Notes under the pieces: generated by a model
What the model saw: only the letters and a program-made list of their open reading frames with translations
What the model was told of the DNA's origin: nothing
Databases searched by the model: none
Translations under genes and position numbers: made by a program
DNA from: JAJPHW01 sp963771505
GTDB lineage: Bacteria > Acidobacteriota > Terriglobia > Terriglobales > Acidobacteriaceae
Assembly: GCA_963771505.1 (NCBI GenBank)
Contig: CAVYTO010000005.1
Coordinates: 132,656-196,655 of the forward strand
Direction of reading: 5' to 3'
DNA length: 64,000 nucleotides
Shown here: positions 30,931-40,770 of the stretch, one piece after another
Numbering within the stretch: the first letter of the stretch is position 1
Layout of the letters: every line of letters begins with the position of its first letter

Positions 30931-32928
30931 CTATTTCAATCGTGTGCCCACCGGAACATCCTCCAGGAACCCCGCCAGCACTGCCTTTCCGCCTTCGGGC
31001 GATGCCGCGACGATCATGCCATTCGATTCGAGTCCACGCAGCTTCCGTGGCGCAAGGTTGGCGACAATCACAACTTTGCGTCCCACCAAGGACTCGGGCT
31101 CATACGATTCCGCGATGCCCGCGAGAATCTGCCGCGTTTCCGTGCCCAAATCGACTTCCAACCGCAGCAGCTTGTCAGCCTTAGGCACGCGTTCGGCAAC
31201 TTTCACTAGCGCAACGCGCAACTCGACTTTGGCAAAATCGTCGATCGTAATCTTCCCGTCGTTCGCTGCGACAGGAACCGCAGATACCGCGGTGGCTGGA
31301 ACTGGAGTTGCAAGCGCCACGGCGGGCGCTGCATCCGCCGGTGCGGGCCGTCCTTGATCTTCCATCTTTTGCATCCTTTCAATCGCGCTTTTATCGGCGC
31401 GCGGAAAAACTGCTTCGATTGAGCCCAGCTTCGTACCCAACGGCAATTGCCCCCAGCGCAAATCTGAAAGCGGTAACGACTTGATTTCTCCCAGGCCAAG
31501 CTGCGCCCAAATTTTCGCCGTCGCTTCCGGGATGATGGGATGCGCAAGCGCGGTGACAATGCGCAACGCCTCCGCGCTCGTATAAAGGATCGTCGCCAAC
31601 CGTGACCGGCTTTCTTCGTCCTGTTTCTCGCCCAAAGACCAAGGCTCATTCTCGACAATGTATTTGTCTACTGCTGCCACCAAGCCCCAAGCGACTTCGA
31701 GGGCGCGAGAAAACTGTTGCTGATCGAACAGGCCGCCAAAATCGGAGATGCACTCGCGTGCCGTCTCGGCGATTGCTTGATCCCCGGCGGTTTGCGACGC
31801 CGTGCCCGATGGATACGGCACCTCACCCTTGAAGTACCTGCCTATCATCGTCAGCGTGCGGCTGGCCAGATTGCCCAGTCCATTCGCAAGATCGGAGTTG
31901 TATCTCTGCACCAGTGCGTCGAATGAAAACGAACCGTCTTGGCCGAATACAACTTCGCGCAACAGAAAATAGCGCAACGCGTCCGCGCCCATGACATCGA
32001 GGATTGTTTCCGCCCGCACGATATTACCGCGCGATTTCGACATCTTGCTTTCTTCGAACAACAACCATCCATGCGCCACGATGCTTTTCGGCAGGGGCAG
32101 CTCCGCCGCCATCAGGAAGGCCGGCCAGTAAACACAGTGGAAGCGGACAATTTCCTTGCCGATCATTTGCACATCTGCCGGCCAGAATTTCTTGTAGAGG
32201 GTGTCGTCGCCCGATCCCCAACCCAGCGCTGTAATGTAGTTCGCGAGCGCGTCGAGCCAGACATAAATCACATGCTTTGGATCGTCAGGAACCGGGATTC
32301 CCCAGGAGAATGTCGAGCGGCTGATCGACAAGTCCCGCAGCCCTGAGCGCACAAACGAAATAACTTCGTTGCGCCTCGTGTCCGGACGAATAAACCCGGG
32401 CTGCCCTTCGTAAAGCGCGATCAACTTATCTTGAAACGCGGAAAGCTTGAAGAAATAATTCTCTTCCTTAATTGTTTCCGTCGGCCGTCCACATTCTGGG
32501 CAGGGCGCGCCGGGTTCAGCCACGTCCACATAAAGTTCGTCGAAAACACAATACTGCCCTACGTACTCATCTTTGTAGATGTAGCCGTTGTCGCGAATGC
32601 GCCGCCACAGCGCCTGTACGCCATGCTTATGGCGATCGGAAGTGGTTCGAATGTAATCGTCATAAGTGAGCCCCAGGCGGTCCCACAAGGCGCGAAATTC
32701 GGCGGATACTTCGTCAGTGAGTTTCTGCGGCGATTTTCCTGCGGCTAGCGCCGCGCGCTCGATTTTTTGGCCGTGCTCGTCCGTCCCAGTTAGAAAAAAC
32801 GTGTCTTTTCCCAAAAGCCGTTGCCGGCGGGCAATGGCATCGCAGGCAATGGTCGTGTACGCATGCCCTATGTGGGGACGCGCGTTCACATAATAGATAG
32901 GAGTCGTGATGTAAAACTTTTCGGCCAT
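30931..32928 (-). CDS. metG: Methionyl-tRNA synthetase
   Basis: 665 residues. It charges tRNA-Met and initiator tRNA in the cytosol. Class I signature: PIYYVNARPHIGHAYT (HIGH), then ESKMSKSRGN (KMSKS). A zinc-binding insert is present (APCPECGRP). About 545-665 is an OB-fold tRNA-binding tail: FAKVELRVALVKVAERVPKA, then LAPRKLRGLESNGMIVAAS. Between the anticodon domain and the tail lies an Ala/Pro-rich linker (about 515-545). First gene of the long minus-strand run toward CYTH, divergent from argS. Confidence 0.95.
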   Translation of the reverse strand: MAEKFYITTPIYYVNARPHIGHAYTTIACDAIARRQRLLGKDTFFLTGTDEHGQKIERAALAAGKSPQKLTDEVSAEFRALWDRLGLTYDDYIRTTSDRHKHGVQALWRRIRDNGYIYKDEYVGQYCVFDELYVDVAEPGAPCPECGRPTETIKEENYFFKLSAFQDKLIALYEGQPGFIRPDTRRNEVISFVRSGLRDLSISRSTFSWGIPVPDDPKHVIYVWLDALANYITALGWGSGDDTLYKKFWPADVQMIGKEIVRFHCVYWPAFLMAAELPLPKSIVAHGWLLFEESKMSKSRGNIVRAETILDVMGADALRYFLLREVVFGQDGSFSFDALVQRYNSDLANGLGNLASRTLTMIGRYFKGEVPYPSGTASQTAGDQAIAETARECISDFGGLFDQQQFSRALEVAWGLVAAVDKYIVENEPWSLGEKQDEESRSRLATILYTSAEALRIVTALAHPIIPEATAKIWAQLGLGEIKSLPLSDLRWGQLPLGTKLGSIEAVFPRADKSAIERMQKMEDQGRPAPADAAPAVALATPVPATAVSAVPVAANDGKITIDDFAKVELRVALVKVAERVPKADKLLRLEVDLGTETRQILAGIAESYEPESLVGRKVVIVANLAPRKLRGLESNGMIVAASPEGGKAVLAGFLEDVPVGTRLK

Positions 32929-33103
32929 GTCGATTGTTGGATTGCGGCGGTGGCACTACGCCGGTGCCGTCCGCATTTATTGCTGTTTCTAAGGATACTG
33001 GCGAGGAGCTTTCATCATAGGGAAGCTCACTAGCGCCGTCAAACCAAACGGCAGCGAGTGCTCTGCTACAATCACTCTTCTCTTCAACAGTTTAGGGGAA
33101 CTC

Positions 33104-35124
33104 TTGTACCGTCATCTCGAGCAGCGTCTGGTGCAGCATCTACGCGATTTTCTGCAAAAAAACTACGCCCTGGATGACGCAAAAGTTGTGGTGGAACAAC
33201 CGCCGCGTGTCGAACTGGGCGAATACGCGCTGCCGCTGGCATTTGAGCTGGCCAAAAAACTTCGCAAAGCACCGCGCAAAATCGCGGAAGAAATCGTATT
33301 AGGCGTAGGGACGCTCGAAGGGTTTCGCGGATTCGAACTCGCGGGCGCTGGCTACATCAATGTGAGCGTCGACAGGGCTGGATTCGCCAAGGCTCTGGCC
33401 TCCGACGAAAAGCGCAGTTCCGCGTCGAATGGCAGCAAAATTCTGGTCGAACACTCCAGTATCAATCCAAACAAAGCTGCGCACATCGGCCACCTGCGCA
33501 ATGCGATCCTGGGCGACACATTTGTGCGCATGCTGCGGCATTCTGGCCACGATGTCGACGTCCAGAACTACATCGACAACACCGGAGTGCAAGTAGCGGA
33601 TGTGGTCGTCGGGTTCCAACAGATCGAGACGAAGTCGCGCGCGGAAATTGAGCAGCTTATCGCCCAGCCTCGTTTCGATTATTACTGCTGGGAGGTTTAC
33701 GCACGGGCGTCGCAGTGGTACGGCGAGAACAAAGATAATCTCAAAGTGCGGGGGCAGGCGCTGCACGACATCGAACACGGCGGCAACGAAACCGCCGACC
33801 TCGCTGAATTAATTTCTGTTGCCGTGCTGCGCCGCCATCTTGAAACCATGGACCGGCTCGACATCGAGTACGACTTCCTGCCCCGCGAGAGTGAAATCCT
33901 GCATCTGCACTTTTGGGACGCAGCCTTCACCAAGCTGAAAGAGGCGGGCGTTCTGACATACGAAGAGTCCGGCAAGAACAAAGGCTGCTGGGTCATGCAG
34001 CGCGCCGGTGTGAAGCGGGAGCCCGCGAACGCTGGGAGTTCCGCCAAAAACGATGTGCTAGCAACAGTTCCGCTTGTTCCAGGCGTTGACGTTCGCCCCG
34101 ATCCAAATGCTGAGGACGCGCAGAAAGTGATCGTCCGCTCCAACGGCACCGTCGGCTACGTCGGCAAAGACATCGCTTACCACATGTGGAAATTCGGATT
34201 GCTCGGCCGTGACTTTGGCTATCGCAAATTCTTTCGCTATCCGAATCAACATGAATGTTGGATTTCCGCCGAAGATGGCGGGGCTGACCATCCTCATTTC
34301 GGCGGGGCTGCTGAAATTTACAACGTGATCGACGCGCGCCAGGCCGAGGCGCAAAATGCCGTGAAGGAAGCCCTTCGCGCTCTCGGACACGATGAGCATA
34401 CCGACCGCTACACACACTTTTCTTATGAGATGGTCGCTCTGACTCCGCGCTGCGCCGCAGAAATGGGATACGTACTGAGCGAAGAAGAAAAGGCGCGCTC
34501 GTACATCGAAGTTTCCGGGCGAAAAGGTTTCGGAGTAAAGCCGACGATCTCATCGACAAGTTGATCGCATCCGCCAAGAACGAAGTGGATACGCGCAATC
34601 CGCAGCTCTCTGAGGAAGAGCGGATCACCATCGCCACGCAAATCGCGGTCGGCGCGCTGCGCTACTTCATGCTGAAATTTACCAAGCAGTCGGTAATTGC
34701 GTTCGACTTCAAGGAAGCTCTTAGCTTCGAGGGCGACACCGGCCCTTACGTGCAATATGCGGTCGTGCGCGCCGCCAACATTTTTCGTAAGGGAAATTTC
34801 TCGGCGGAAAGTGTCTTGAAAGGTTTCGACTCGCTGCCAGCGGAAAAGTTTCTACGGGACAACGAAATTTGGGAACTGTGGCTGGCAGCGGGAAAAACTT
34901 CTCAGGTGGTTGCGCAATGCATCGTCACCACGGAGCCTGCGCACCTGGCCCGGCACGCATTCCAACTGGCGCAATTATTTAACAGCTTCTATCACAAGCA
35001 CGCGATCCTGGCTGAAGCTGACGAGAATCGAAAACGCTTTCTTTTGGCTACCGCAGCCGTCGCCAGTCGCGAACTCACACGTGTGCTGGCGATTATGGGC
35101 ATTCAGGTTCCGGCAGCGATGTAA
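33104..35124 (+). CDS. argS: Arginyl-tRNA synthetase, interrupted by one apparent frameshift
   Basis: Two overlapping frames make one ArgS of about 673 residues. The first (33104-34564) starts at TTG with AGGGGAA upstream and has the N-terminal domain (VVVEQPPRVELGEYALPLAF), the HIGH region SSINPNKAAHIGHLRNAILG and the catalytic core. The second (34561-35124) has the anticodon-binding DALR domain: FDFKEALSFEGDTGPYVQYA and AQLFNSFYHKHAILAE. At about 34538-34545 the reading GTAAAGCCGACGAT would be in frame with one more G (AAGGCCGAC). Loss of a functional argS is unlikely in a free-living cell, so a sequence error is probable unless a second copy exists. Confidence 0.92.
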
Positions 35125-35150
35125 CGCTTGGTCTCTGCTATCTGCTTCGT

Positions 35151-35679
35151 ATGACCACGCAACTTGTCACTGCTCTGCTCATGTTCGTGACCGTTTCGGC
35201 TTACGCTTTTCAAACATCTCCGCCGCCGTCGTCCGCGTCCAACCTCGTGGGCGCTTGGAAATTGAATAGCATCGAAACGATTCGTCCGGATGGGTCTATC
35301 GTTTATCCGTATTACGGAACTCATCCCGAAGGGCTGATCGTTTACGATGCGAATGGCTGGATGAGCGTTCAGATTGTGTCAGATCCCGCACCGACGATGC
35401 CGAAAGCCGGAGCATGGCCGGAACTCCTGCCTCTCCCGCGACAGAGAAGCCGCCGCAATCGATGGGTACTACGCCTACTTTGGAACCTATGCCGTGGATG
35501 CGGGTGCAGGTACGGTGACTCACCGAGTCCATCAATCACTTCGACCCGGCGAGCGCGGAGACGACGTAGTACGCCATTTCTTACTGGAAGGCGATCGACT
35601 CACCTTGACCGCGAAAACGCATGAGAGCGGAGAAGATCGCCAGCGCAAGCTCACTTGGCAGCGGGCTTCCGCGCGTTAA
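35151..35679 (+). pseudogene. Secreted lipocalin-like domain protein, frameshifted
   Basis: First frame from ATG 35151: signal peptide (TQLVTALLMFVTVSAYAFQ), then the lipocalin-like start NLVGAWKLNSIETIRPDGSI and GLIVYDANGWMSVQIV. Near 35415-35435 the similarity passes to another frame: REAAAIDGYYAYFGTYAVDA, then HFLLEGDRLTLTAKT. Together they give one protein of about 175 residues, the usual size of this domain (Lipocalin_5-like, often C-terminal in other proteins). One base appears lost or gained at the junction. Ligand and role are unknown. The tail overlaps the end of pepA by 4 bases. Confidence 0.7.
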
Positions 35680-37163
35680 TTTCCGAACTTTCTCGCGAAC
35701 TCGACGAGCGTGCGCACCGCGATCCCGCTGGGGCCCTTGGCGATCCACGGCTTCGCATCTTCCATCCAGGCGGTGCCGGCAATGTCGAGATGCATCCACG
35801 GAGTATCTTCCGCAAATTCCTTCAGGAACGCCGCGGCAGTGCAAGCTCCGCCCCAGCGAGCGCCCGAATTTACCAGGTCGGCGATGCCTGAAACCATCGC
35901 TTCCGTGTATTCCTCGCCCAGCGGCAGCCGCCAAAACTTCTCGCCGGAATCCGTCAGCGCAGTCTGGAAGCGCTCGTACATTTTCTCGTCGCTGGCAAAC
36001 ACGCCGGCATGCGCGTATCCGAGCGCTACGACCACCGCGCCGGTCAGCGTGGCTGCATCGATCAAGTGCGTGCAACCAAGTTGCCGCGCGTAGCAGAGTC
36101 CGTCCGCGAGAACCAAGCGGCCTTCCGCATCCGTGTTGATGATCTCAATCGTCTTGCCCGACATCGCCGTTTGAATGTCTCCGGGCTTTTGCGCTTTGCC
36201 GGAGGGCATATTCTCTGTCGCGCAAATGATCGCGGTGACCTTTACTTTGGGCTTGAGCAGGGCGATCGCCCTCATCGCGCCGATCATCGCAGCGCCCCCG
36301 GCCATGTCGTATTTCATCTTCTCCATGCCGTCGGCCGGTTTAATGGAAATTCCGCCCGTGTCGAACGTAATTCCCTTGCCAACGAGTCCCAGCACCGGCT
36401 GCGCAGGCGCACCCGCAGGTTCGTAACGCATGACAATCAGTGCAGGGGGTTCGTCTGAACCTTGCGCCACGCCCCAAAACGCACCCATCTTTAATTCTTT
36501 AATCTTGTCGGCTCCGAAGATTTCGCATTCCAGGCCGACTTCGTCTGCCATTTTCTTTGCCCGGTCTGCCAAAACCGTTGGCGTCATGCGGTTGCTCGGT
36601 TCGTTCACCAGGTCGCGCGTAAAATTCTGCGATTCGCCGATGATTCGGCCTTCGTCATGGGCCTGCTGCAACTTCGCCTGATCGCCGGTGGCGATCACCG
36701 TTACGGAATCGATCTTTTGGTCTTTGCGATCGCTCTTATAAGTATCGGGATCGAAGTCGCCGACAAACGCGCCTTCGATCATTGCTTTCACGGCCAGAGC
36801 GCCGTCGATCCCTTGCGGCGCGAGCATGGCAAAGCTGCGAATCGCGCGAGGCTTCATGGCGCGTACCGCCGCTCCTGCCAACCTTCGCAGTTGGACCGCG
36901 CTAAAGGCTTTTTCCTTGCCGCCCCCGATCAGCAGCAAGCGCTTCGCTTTCAGCTTTGCGGGCGCGTGAATCCATGTGGTCTCAAACATTTTCGCGGTGA
37001 CTTCTCCGCTACCGATGATGTCTGCTACCGCGCTGGCAATCGAGGCGTCTTTGCTCTGTATTGTGACCTCAGGCTTGTTCTTCGTTCCGCGATCAAGTAC
37101 AACCACCGCCAGACACGGCGTCTCAACATCCGCAGCATTGCCTAAAGAAAGATTTGTTTTCAT
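35676..37163 (-). CDS. pepA: Leucyl aminopeptidase (M17)
   Basis: 495 residues from ATG 37163 (a GTG 9 bases upstream is the alternative). Cytosolic two-zinc exopeptidase that removes N-terminal amino acids. Seen: GKGITFDTGGISIKPADGME (Lys and Asp ligands), then MKYDMAGGAAMIGAMRAIA, and the family signature NTDAEGRLVLADGL. The C-terminal catalytic domain fits; the N-terminal domain is weakly conserved as usual. Some PepA proteins also bind DNA, which cannot be judged here. Confidence 0.94.
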   Translation of the reverse strand: MKTNLSLGNAADVETPCLAVVVLDRGTKNKPEVTIQSKDASIASAVADIIGSGEVTAKMFETTWIHAPAKLKAKRLLLIGGGKEKAFSAVQLRRLAGAAVRAMKPRAIRSFAMLAPQGIDGALAVKAMIEGAFVGDFDPDTYKSDRKDQKIDSVTVIATGDQAKLQQAHDEGRIIGESQNFTRDLVNEPSNRMTPTVLADRAKKMADEVGLECEIFGADKIKELKMGAFWGVAQGSDEPPALIVMRYEPAGAPAQPVLGLVGKGITFDTGGISIKPADGMEKMKYDMAGGAAMIGAMRAIALLKPKVKVTAIICATENMPSGKAQKPGDIQTAMSGKTIEIINTDAEGRLVLADGLCYARQLGCTHLIDAATLTGAVVVALGYAHAGVFASDEKMYERFQTALTDSGEKFWRLPLGEEYTEAMVSGIADLVNSGARWGGACTAAAFLKEFAEDTPWMHLDIAGTAWMEDAKPWIAKGPSGIAVRTLVEFARKFGN

Positions 37164-37211
37164 GGGTATCACCAGTATGAGCGGCAGACGGGAAAAAGCG
37201 CAAGCGCGAGA

Positions 37212-37547
37212 TTAGACTGCGACGACGGTAATCCCGCGATTTTTTCTGCCCAAATCGGGGTCCTGTTTCATCGCGGGATGCGAACTGAGTATCGCCCACG
37301 TTCGTTCGTCGGCTTTCGTCCAATCTTCCCCAAAAATGCACCCGCGAATTTCCCCGCGATCGGCCATTTCGCGCAGACGGGCCTGTATTGCAATCCGAAT
37401 TTCGCCGCCCACGCCGGTCGACCCGTAACCGTGGATCAATTTCACAAATGGATATCCCCGCTGCCGCGCAATTGCCAATTCGCGAATCACGATTGACAGC
37501 GCTTCTGCGACGCTGGGCATTCCGGTCTTGATGTTCACTGTTTTCAT
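37212..37547 (-). CDS. Smr-domain protein
   Basis: 111 residues from ATG 37547 (MKTVNIKTG); the frame is open to 37592. The small MutS-related (Smr) domain is seen: VNIKTGMPSVAEALSIVIRE, then VKLIHGYGSTGVGGEIR, where HGxGSTG is the hallmark loop, and the C-terminal strand RGITVVAV. Smr domains are nucleases acting on DNA or RNA, often linked to ribosome rescue. This is a stand-alone form, not a MutS2 fusion. Confidence 0.8.
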   Translation of the reverse strand: MKTVNIKTGMPSVAEALSIVIRELAIARQRGYPFVKLIHGYGSTGVGGEIRIAIQARLREMADRGEIRGCIFGEDWTKADERTWAILSSHPAMKQDPDLGRKNRGITVVAV

Positions 37548-37689
37548 TCGAAAAAACGCTCGTCTACGCGATCCGCTATTGCTCGTAAACACAGGAAACT
37601 ACGCACCAAACTAACCAATACTGCCGCTCCGGGGTGGTCTCGGGTGCGTGGTACTCTCATCTTGCTCTGGTTCGTGTGCTCCCACAAGC

Positions 37690-38943
37690 GTGGCAGTGCA
37701 AAAAACTAATTTTCGTCGTCTGTTACAGACGGTCGAAGCGCTTTCTGAGCTCGGTCCGGCAATCACTGCGGAGCGCGAGTTCCCACAGACTGCGCGCTCC
37801 ATGCTGGCTGCACTCATGCAGGCCGCGGAGGCACGCGAAGCTGTCCTTTTTCGCTTCAGCGACAATCCTTCCCTCCTCACTTCGATGCACTCCGACGGTT
37901 GGGCGCTCATGCCGGACCCTGCGGTCATCCCGCTCTTGCCCAAACACATTCATGCTCTGCTGACTTCGTCCGGAGCGGTGATCTTGCCGCCGGGGGCGTC
38001 GGAAAATTATTTAAGTTCCAACGGCAATGTCGCGCCGCACCTGTTCAAGTGTCTTGTTCCCTTGAAGGTCGGAAATTCTTTAGTGGGTGTAACGGCATTA
38101 GGCCGCCGTGAAGGTGATTCCGACTACAACGGCGATGAACTTGAAGCCCTCAACCTGCTCTGCAACTACGTGGCGCTCGCGCTGCAAAACTACAATCTCA
38201 CGCAAACGCTGGCGCAGCGCGTGGGAGAAAATCTACGCATGTTGGCTTCGCTCCATGGCTTCTATGACAACGCTCTCGAAGCGTTTGCTTCCGCGATCGA
38301 CGTAAAACACGTGAACATTCACGGCCATTCGCGCCGGGTTGCGCGCTACGCGGCGGGTATTGGCGAAGCCATGGGCCTGGATGCGGAAGGCATTGCCGCC
38401 CTTCACTCCGCCGGATTGCTGCACGATATAGGCAAAGTTGCCGTGGACAAAAGTCTCTTCGCGAAAGCCACCGCACTCGACCCCAACGAATTCCGGGAGA
38501 TGGCCGACCACACCGTCGTCGGTCATCAGATCGTGAGCGGAGTTCAGTTTCCCTGGCCGCGCATTCCGGATATTGTCCGCTGGCATCACGAACGCGCCGA
38601 CGGTTCCGGATATCCCGACGGATTGGGTCACGACGAAATTCCCATGCCCGCGCGCATCGTCGGGCTGGCTGACACCTTTGACGCCATGACCAGCAACCGG
38701 CCTTACAGGGATTCGTTTTCCCTCACGACGACGTTAAACGAGATCGTTCGCATGACCCCGCAGAAGTTCGACCCCATTGTGGTTCAGGCTCTGCTAAGCC
38801 AGGTTCGGCGCGACAGCACTGGCAGTAACCGTGCCGCCTTTCTGGAAGATGGCACCGGCGCACACATTTCCGCATCCGACATTGACCAACTCGCCGCGAC
38901 TCTTCAGCATAAGAACAGCCGTGGCCGCCTGTTCCTGACTTAG
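37690..38943 (+). CDS. GAF-HD-GYP cyclic di-GMP phosphodiesterase
   Basis: About 417 residues; GTG 37690 is my choice, the open frame starting at 37648. About 20-180 is a GAF-like sensor (AREAVLFRFSDNPSLLTSMH and LKVGNSLVGVTALGRREGDS). About 215-390 is HD-GYP: HSRRVARYAAGIGEAMGL, LLHDIGKVAVD (HD pair), then RWHHERADGSGYPDGLG (HHE and GYP) and RIVGLADTFDAMTSNRPYRD. It should hydrolyse cyclic di-GMP. It is followed by a PAS-phosphatase gene on the same strand 180 bases downstream. Confidence 0.9.
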   Translation: MAVQKTNFRRLLQTVEALSELGPAITAEREFPQTARSMLAALMQAAEAREAVLFRFSDNPSLLTSMHSDGWALMPDPAVIPLLPKHIHALLTSSGAVILPPGASENYLSSNGNVAPHLFKCLVPLKVGNSLVGVTALGRREGDSDYNGDELEALNLLCNYVALALQNYNLTQTLAQRVGENLRMLASLHGFYDNALEAFASAIDVKHVNIHGHSRRVARYAAGIGEAMGLDAEGIAALHSAGLLHDIGKVAVDKSLFAKATALDPNEFREMADHTVVGHQIVSGVQFPWPRIPDIVRWHHERADGSGYPDGLGHDEIPMPARIVGLADTFDAMTSNRPYRDSFSLTTTLNEIVRMTPQKFDPIVVQALLSQVRRDSTGSNRAAFLEDGTGAHISASDIDQLAATLQHKNSRGRLFLT

Positions 38944-39122
38944 CGATCGGCCGATTTTTCTGCTGGTCGAAAACCCTAAAGTTTCCCGTAGGGCCGCCGA
39001 TGTCTCCTATGCACTTCGAGAATCGCCGCGTGAGCAACTAGTACATCAACCTCAACACAAGAACACAACCTGCAGCGCCAAGAAACGTTACCGTCAACAG
39101 TTACCGAGATCACTGACCCTAA

Positions 39123-40658
39123 ATGGCAACAGCAATCTCTACCAGCTATGAGGCGCTCGGCCAGCAAGCCGACGCTCTTAAAATTATTTTTGAAAGCTTG
39201 CCGATAGCGGTAGTTGTCGCCGATTCCGATGGGCGGATACTCTTCTGGAATCCAGCGGCTGACGATTTGCTGCGTTCGAATAGCGCTGCGGCAGGTGTTC
39301 TCCTACCTTCGATTTCGGGTTGGTACCGGCCCGACCAGCGCACGTTGCTGACGCCCGACGAATTGCCACTAGCTCGCGCCATTCACGGTGAACGCGTTTC
39401 GGATGAGCTGATCTTTATCCGCGAGACCTTACCATATGATCCGACCCAACCGATTCCCGGGGCATGGATTCGCGCCAACGCCTGGCCGCTGCGCGACGAT
39501 TGCGGCCCAATCTATGGCGGAGTCCTCATGTTTCACGATTTCACCGGAGGCCACGAGGCCTTGCAAACTCTGACTTTGCTCGCGCGCGTAGTCGAACAGA
39601 CTACAGACAATGTCGTCCTCACCGACCGCCATGGGGCAATTCAGTACGTGAATCCAGCGTTCGAAAACACAACCGGCTATACAAAGAAAGATGTTCTCGG
39701 ATTGACTCCCAGGTTCTTGAAATCCGGAATGCACGACGCCGGCTTTTATCGCGAGATGTGGCAGCGGCTGCAGGACGGCCGCCCTTGCGACGGCATGATT
39801 ATCAATCGCAAAAAAAGCGGCGAACTTTATTGGGCGCAACAGGCAATTACTCCGATTCGCGATGCGTGGGGCAACCTTACGCACTTCGTGTCGGTCGGAC
39901 AAGACATCACAGAACTTCGCAAGAAAGAAGAACAGGAATTTCAGTTGCAGTTGGCGCGTGACGTGCAACGCCAATTCTATGCTCCAGCGCCGTGCGTGCC
40001 CGGACTCGACATCGGCGCGGCCGCTTTCCCCGCCTACGAGACTGGCGGCGATTACTTCGACTTCATCGCTCAGCCCGACGGCTCGCTGGTGATCGCCGTG
40101 GGCGACGTCGAAGGCCACGGCTTTGGTTCAGCACTCGTCATGGCGCTGACGCGGGCTTACGTCCGCTCATTCGTGGCGGTCGAGCTTTGCCTTAACGATG
40201 TTCTGTCCCATGTCAATCGCATGCTTTATCAGGATCTTGAGAATGGCCGTTTCGTCACGCTGGCGCTGGCCCGCATCGACTCCACGCGGCGGACTTTGGC
40301 TTATGCCAGTGCCGGGCACGTTAACGGTCTGCTTCTCGCCGCTTCTGGCGAGGAAACCTCGCAACTCGAAAGCACCGGGCCGCCACTGGGATTGTTCCCC
40401 GACAGCAAATTCGAGTGGCGCAGCGCTATTTCGCTGCAGCCGAACGAGATCCTTGTTCTCTCCACCGACGGGGCCGCAGAATCAGCCGCCCCCGATGGCA
40501 TCGAATTCGGCAATCAACGAGTTCTGGATTACGTTCGCGATCAACGCCAGTTGCCCGCCCAGGAAATCGTCAACGGACTCTATGAGGCGGCCCGCCGCTA
40601 TGTCCAGTACGAGCCCCAGCTTGACGACATCACGTCGGTGATCGTAAAAATTGACTGA
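39123..40658 (+). CDS. PAS-PAS-PP2C (SpoIIE/RsbU-type) phosphatase
   Basis: 511 residues. A first PAS domain (about 20-140: SLPIAVVVADSDGRILFWNP), a second PAS with PAC (about 150-265: RVVEQTTDNVVLTDRHGAIQ, GYTKKDVLGLTPRFLKSGMH), a short coiled linker, and a PP2C/SpoIIE domain (about 285-510: AFPAYETGGDYFDFI, LVIAVGDVEGHGFGSALVMA, YASAGHVNGLLL, DDITSVIVKID). This is the layout of regulators that dephosphorylate an anti-sigma antagonist (partner-switching). No such antagonist gene is adjacent, so the target is unknown. Confidence 0.92.
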   Translation: MATAISTSYEALGQQADALKIIFESLPIAVVVADSDGRILFWNPAADDLLRSNSAAAGVLLPSISGWYRPDQRTLLTPDELPLARAIHGERVSDELIFIRETLPYDPTQPIPGAWIRANAWPLRDDCGPIYGGVLMFHDFTGGHEALQTLTLLARVVEQTTDNVVLTDRHGAIQYVNPAFENTTGYTKKDVLGLTPRFLKSGMHDAGFYREMWQRLQDGRPCDGMIINRKKSGELYWAQQAITPIRDAWGNLTHFVSVGQDITELRKKEEQEFQLQLARDVQRQFYAPAPCVPGLDIGAAAFPAYETGGDYFDFIAQPDGSLVIAVGDVEGHGFGSALVMALTRAYVRSFVAVELCLNDVLSHVNRMLYQDLENGRFVTLALARIDSTRRTLAYASAGHVNGLLLAASGEETSQLESTGPPLGLFPDSKFEWRSAISLQPNEILVLSTDGAAESAAPDGIEFGNQRVLDYVRDQRQLPAQEIVNGLYEAARRYVQYEPQLDDITSVIVKID

Positions 40659-40770
40659 TTGCCGCGTGTTTACCGTATAGTTAGCCTCTAAAGTAACCCG
40701 CTTCCAGCAACTTTCTCGTCGCTTCGGGTTCATAATTGGAGCGGGCATTCTTCATCGTCCGCCCGGTCCA

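Noticed and set aside
34561..35124. A separate small gene downstream of argS
   Set aside because: It is the anticodon-binding end of ArgS in another frame, separated by one apparent base loss.
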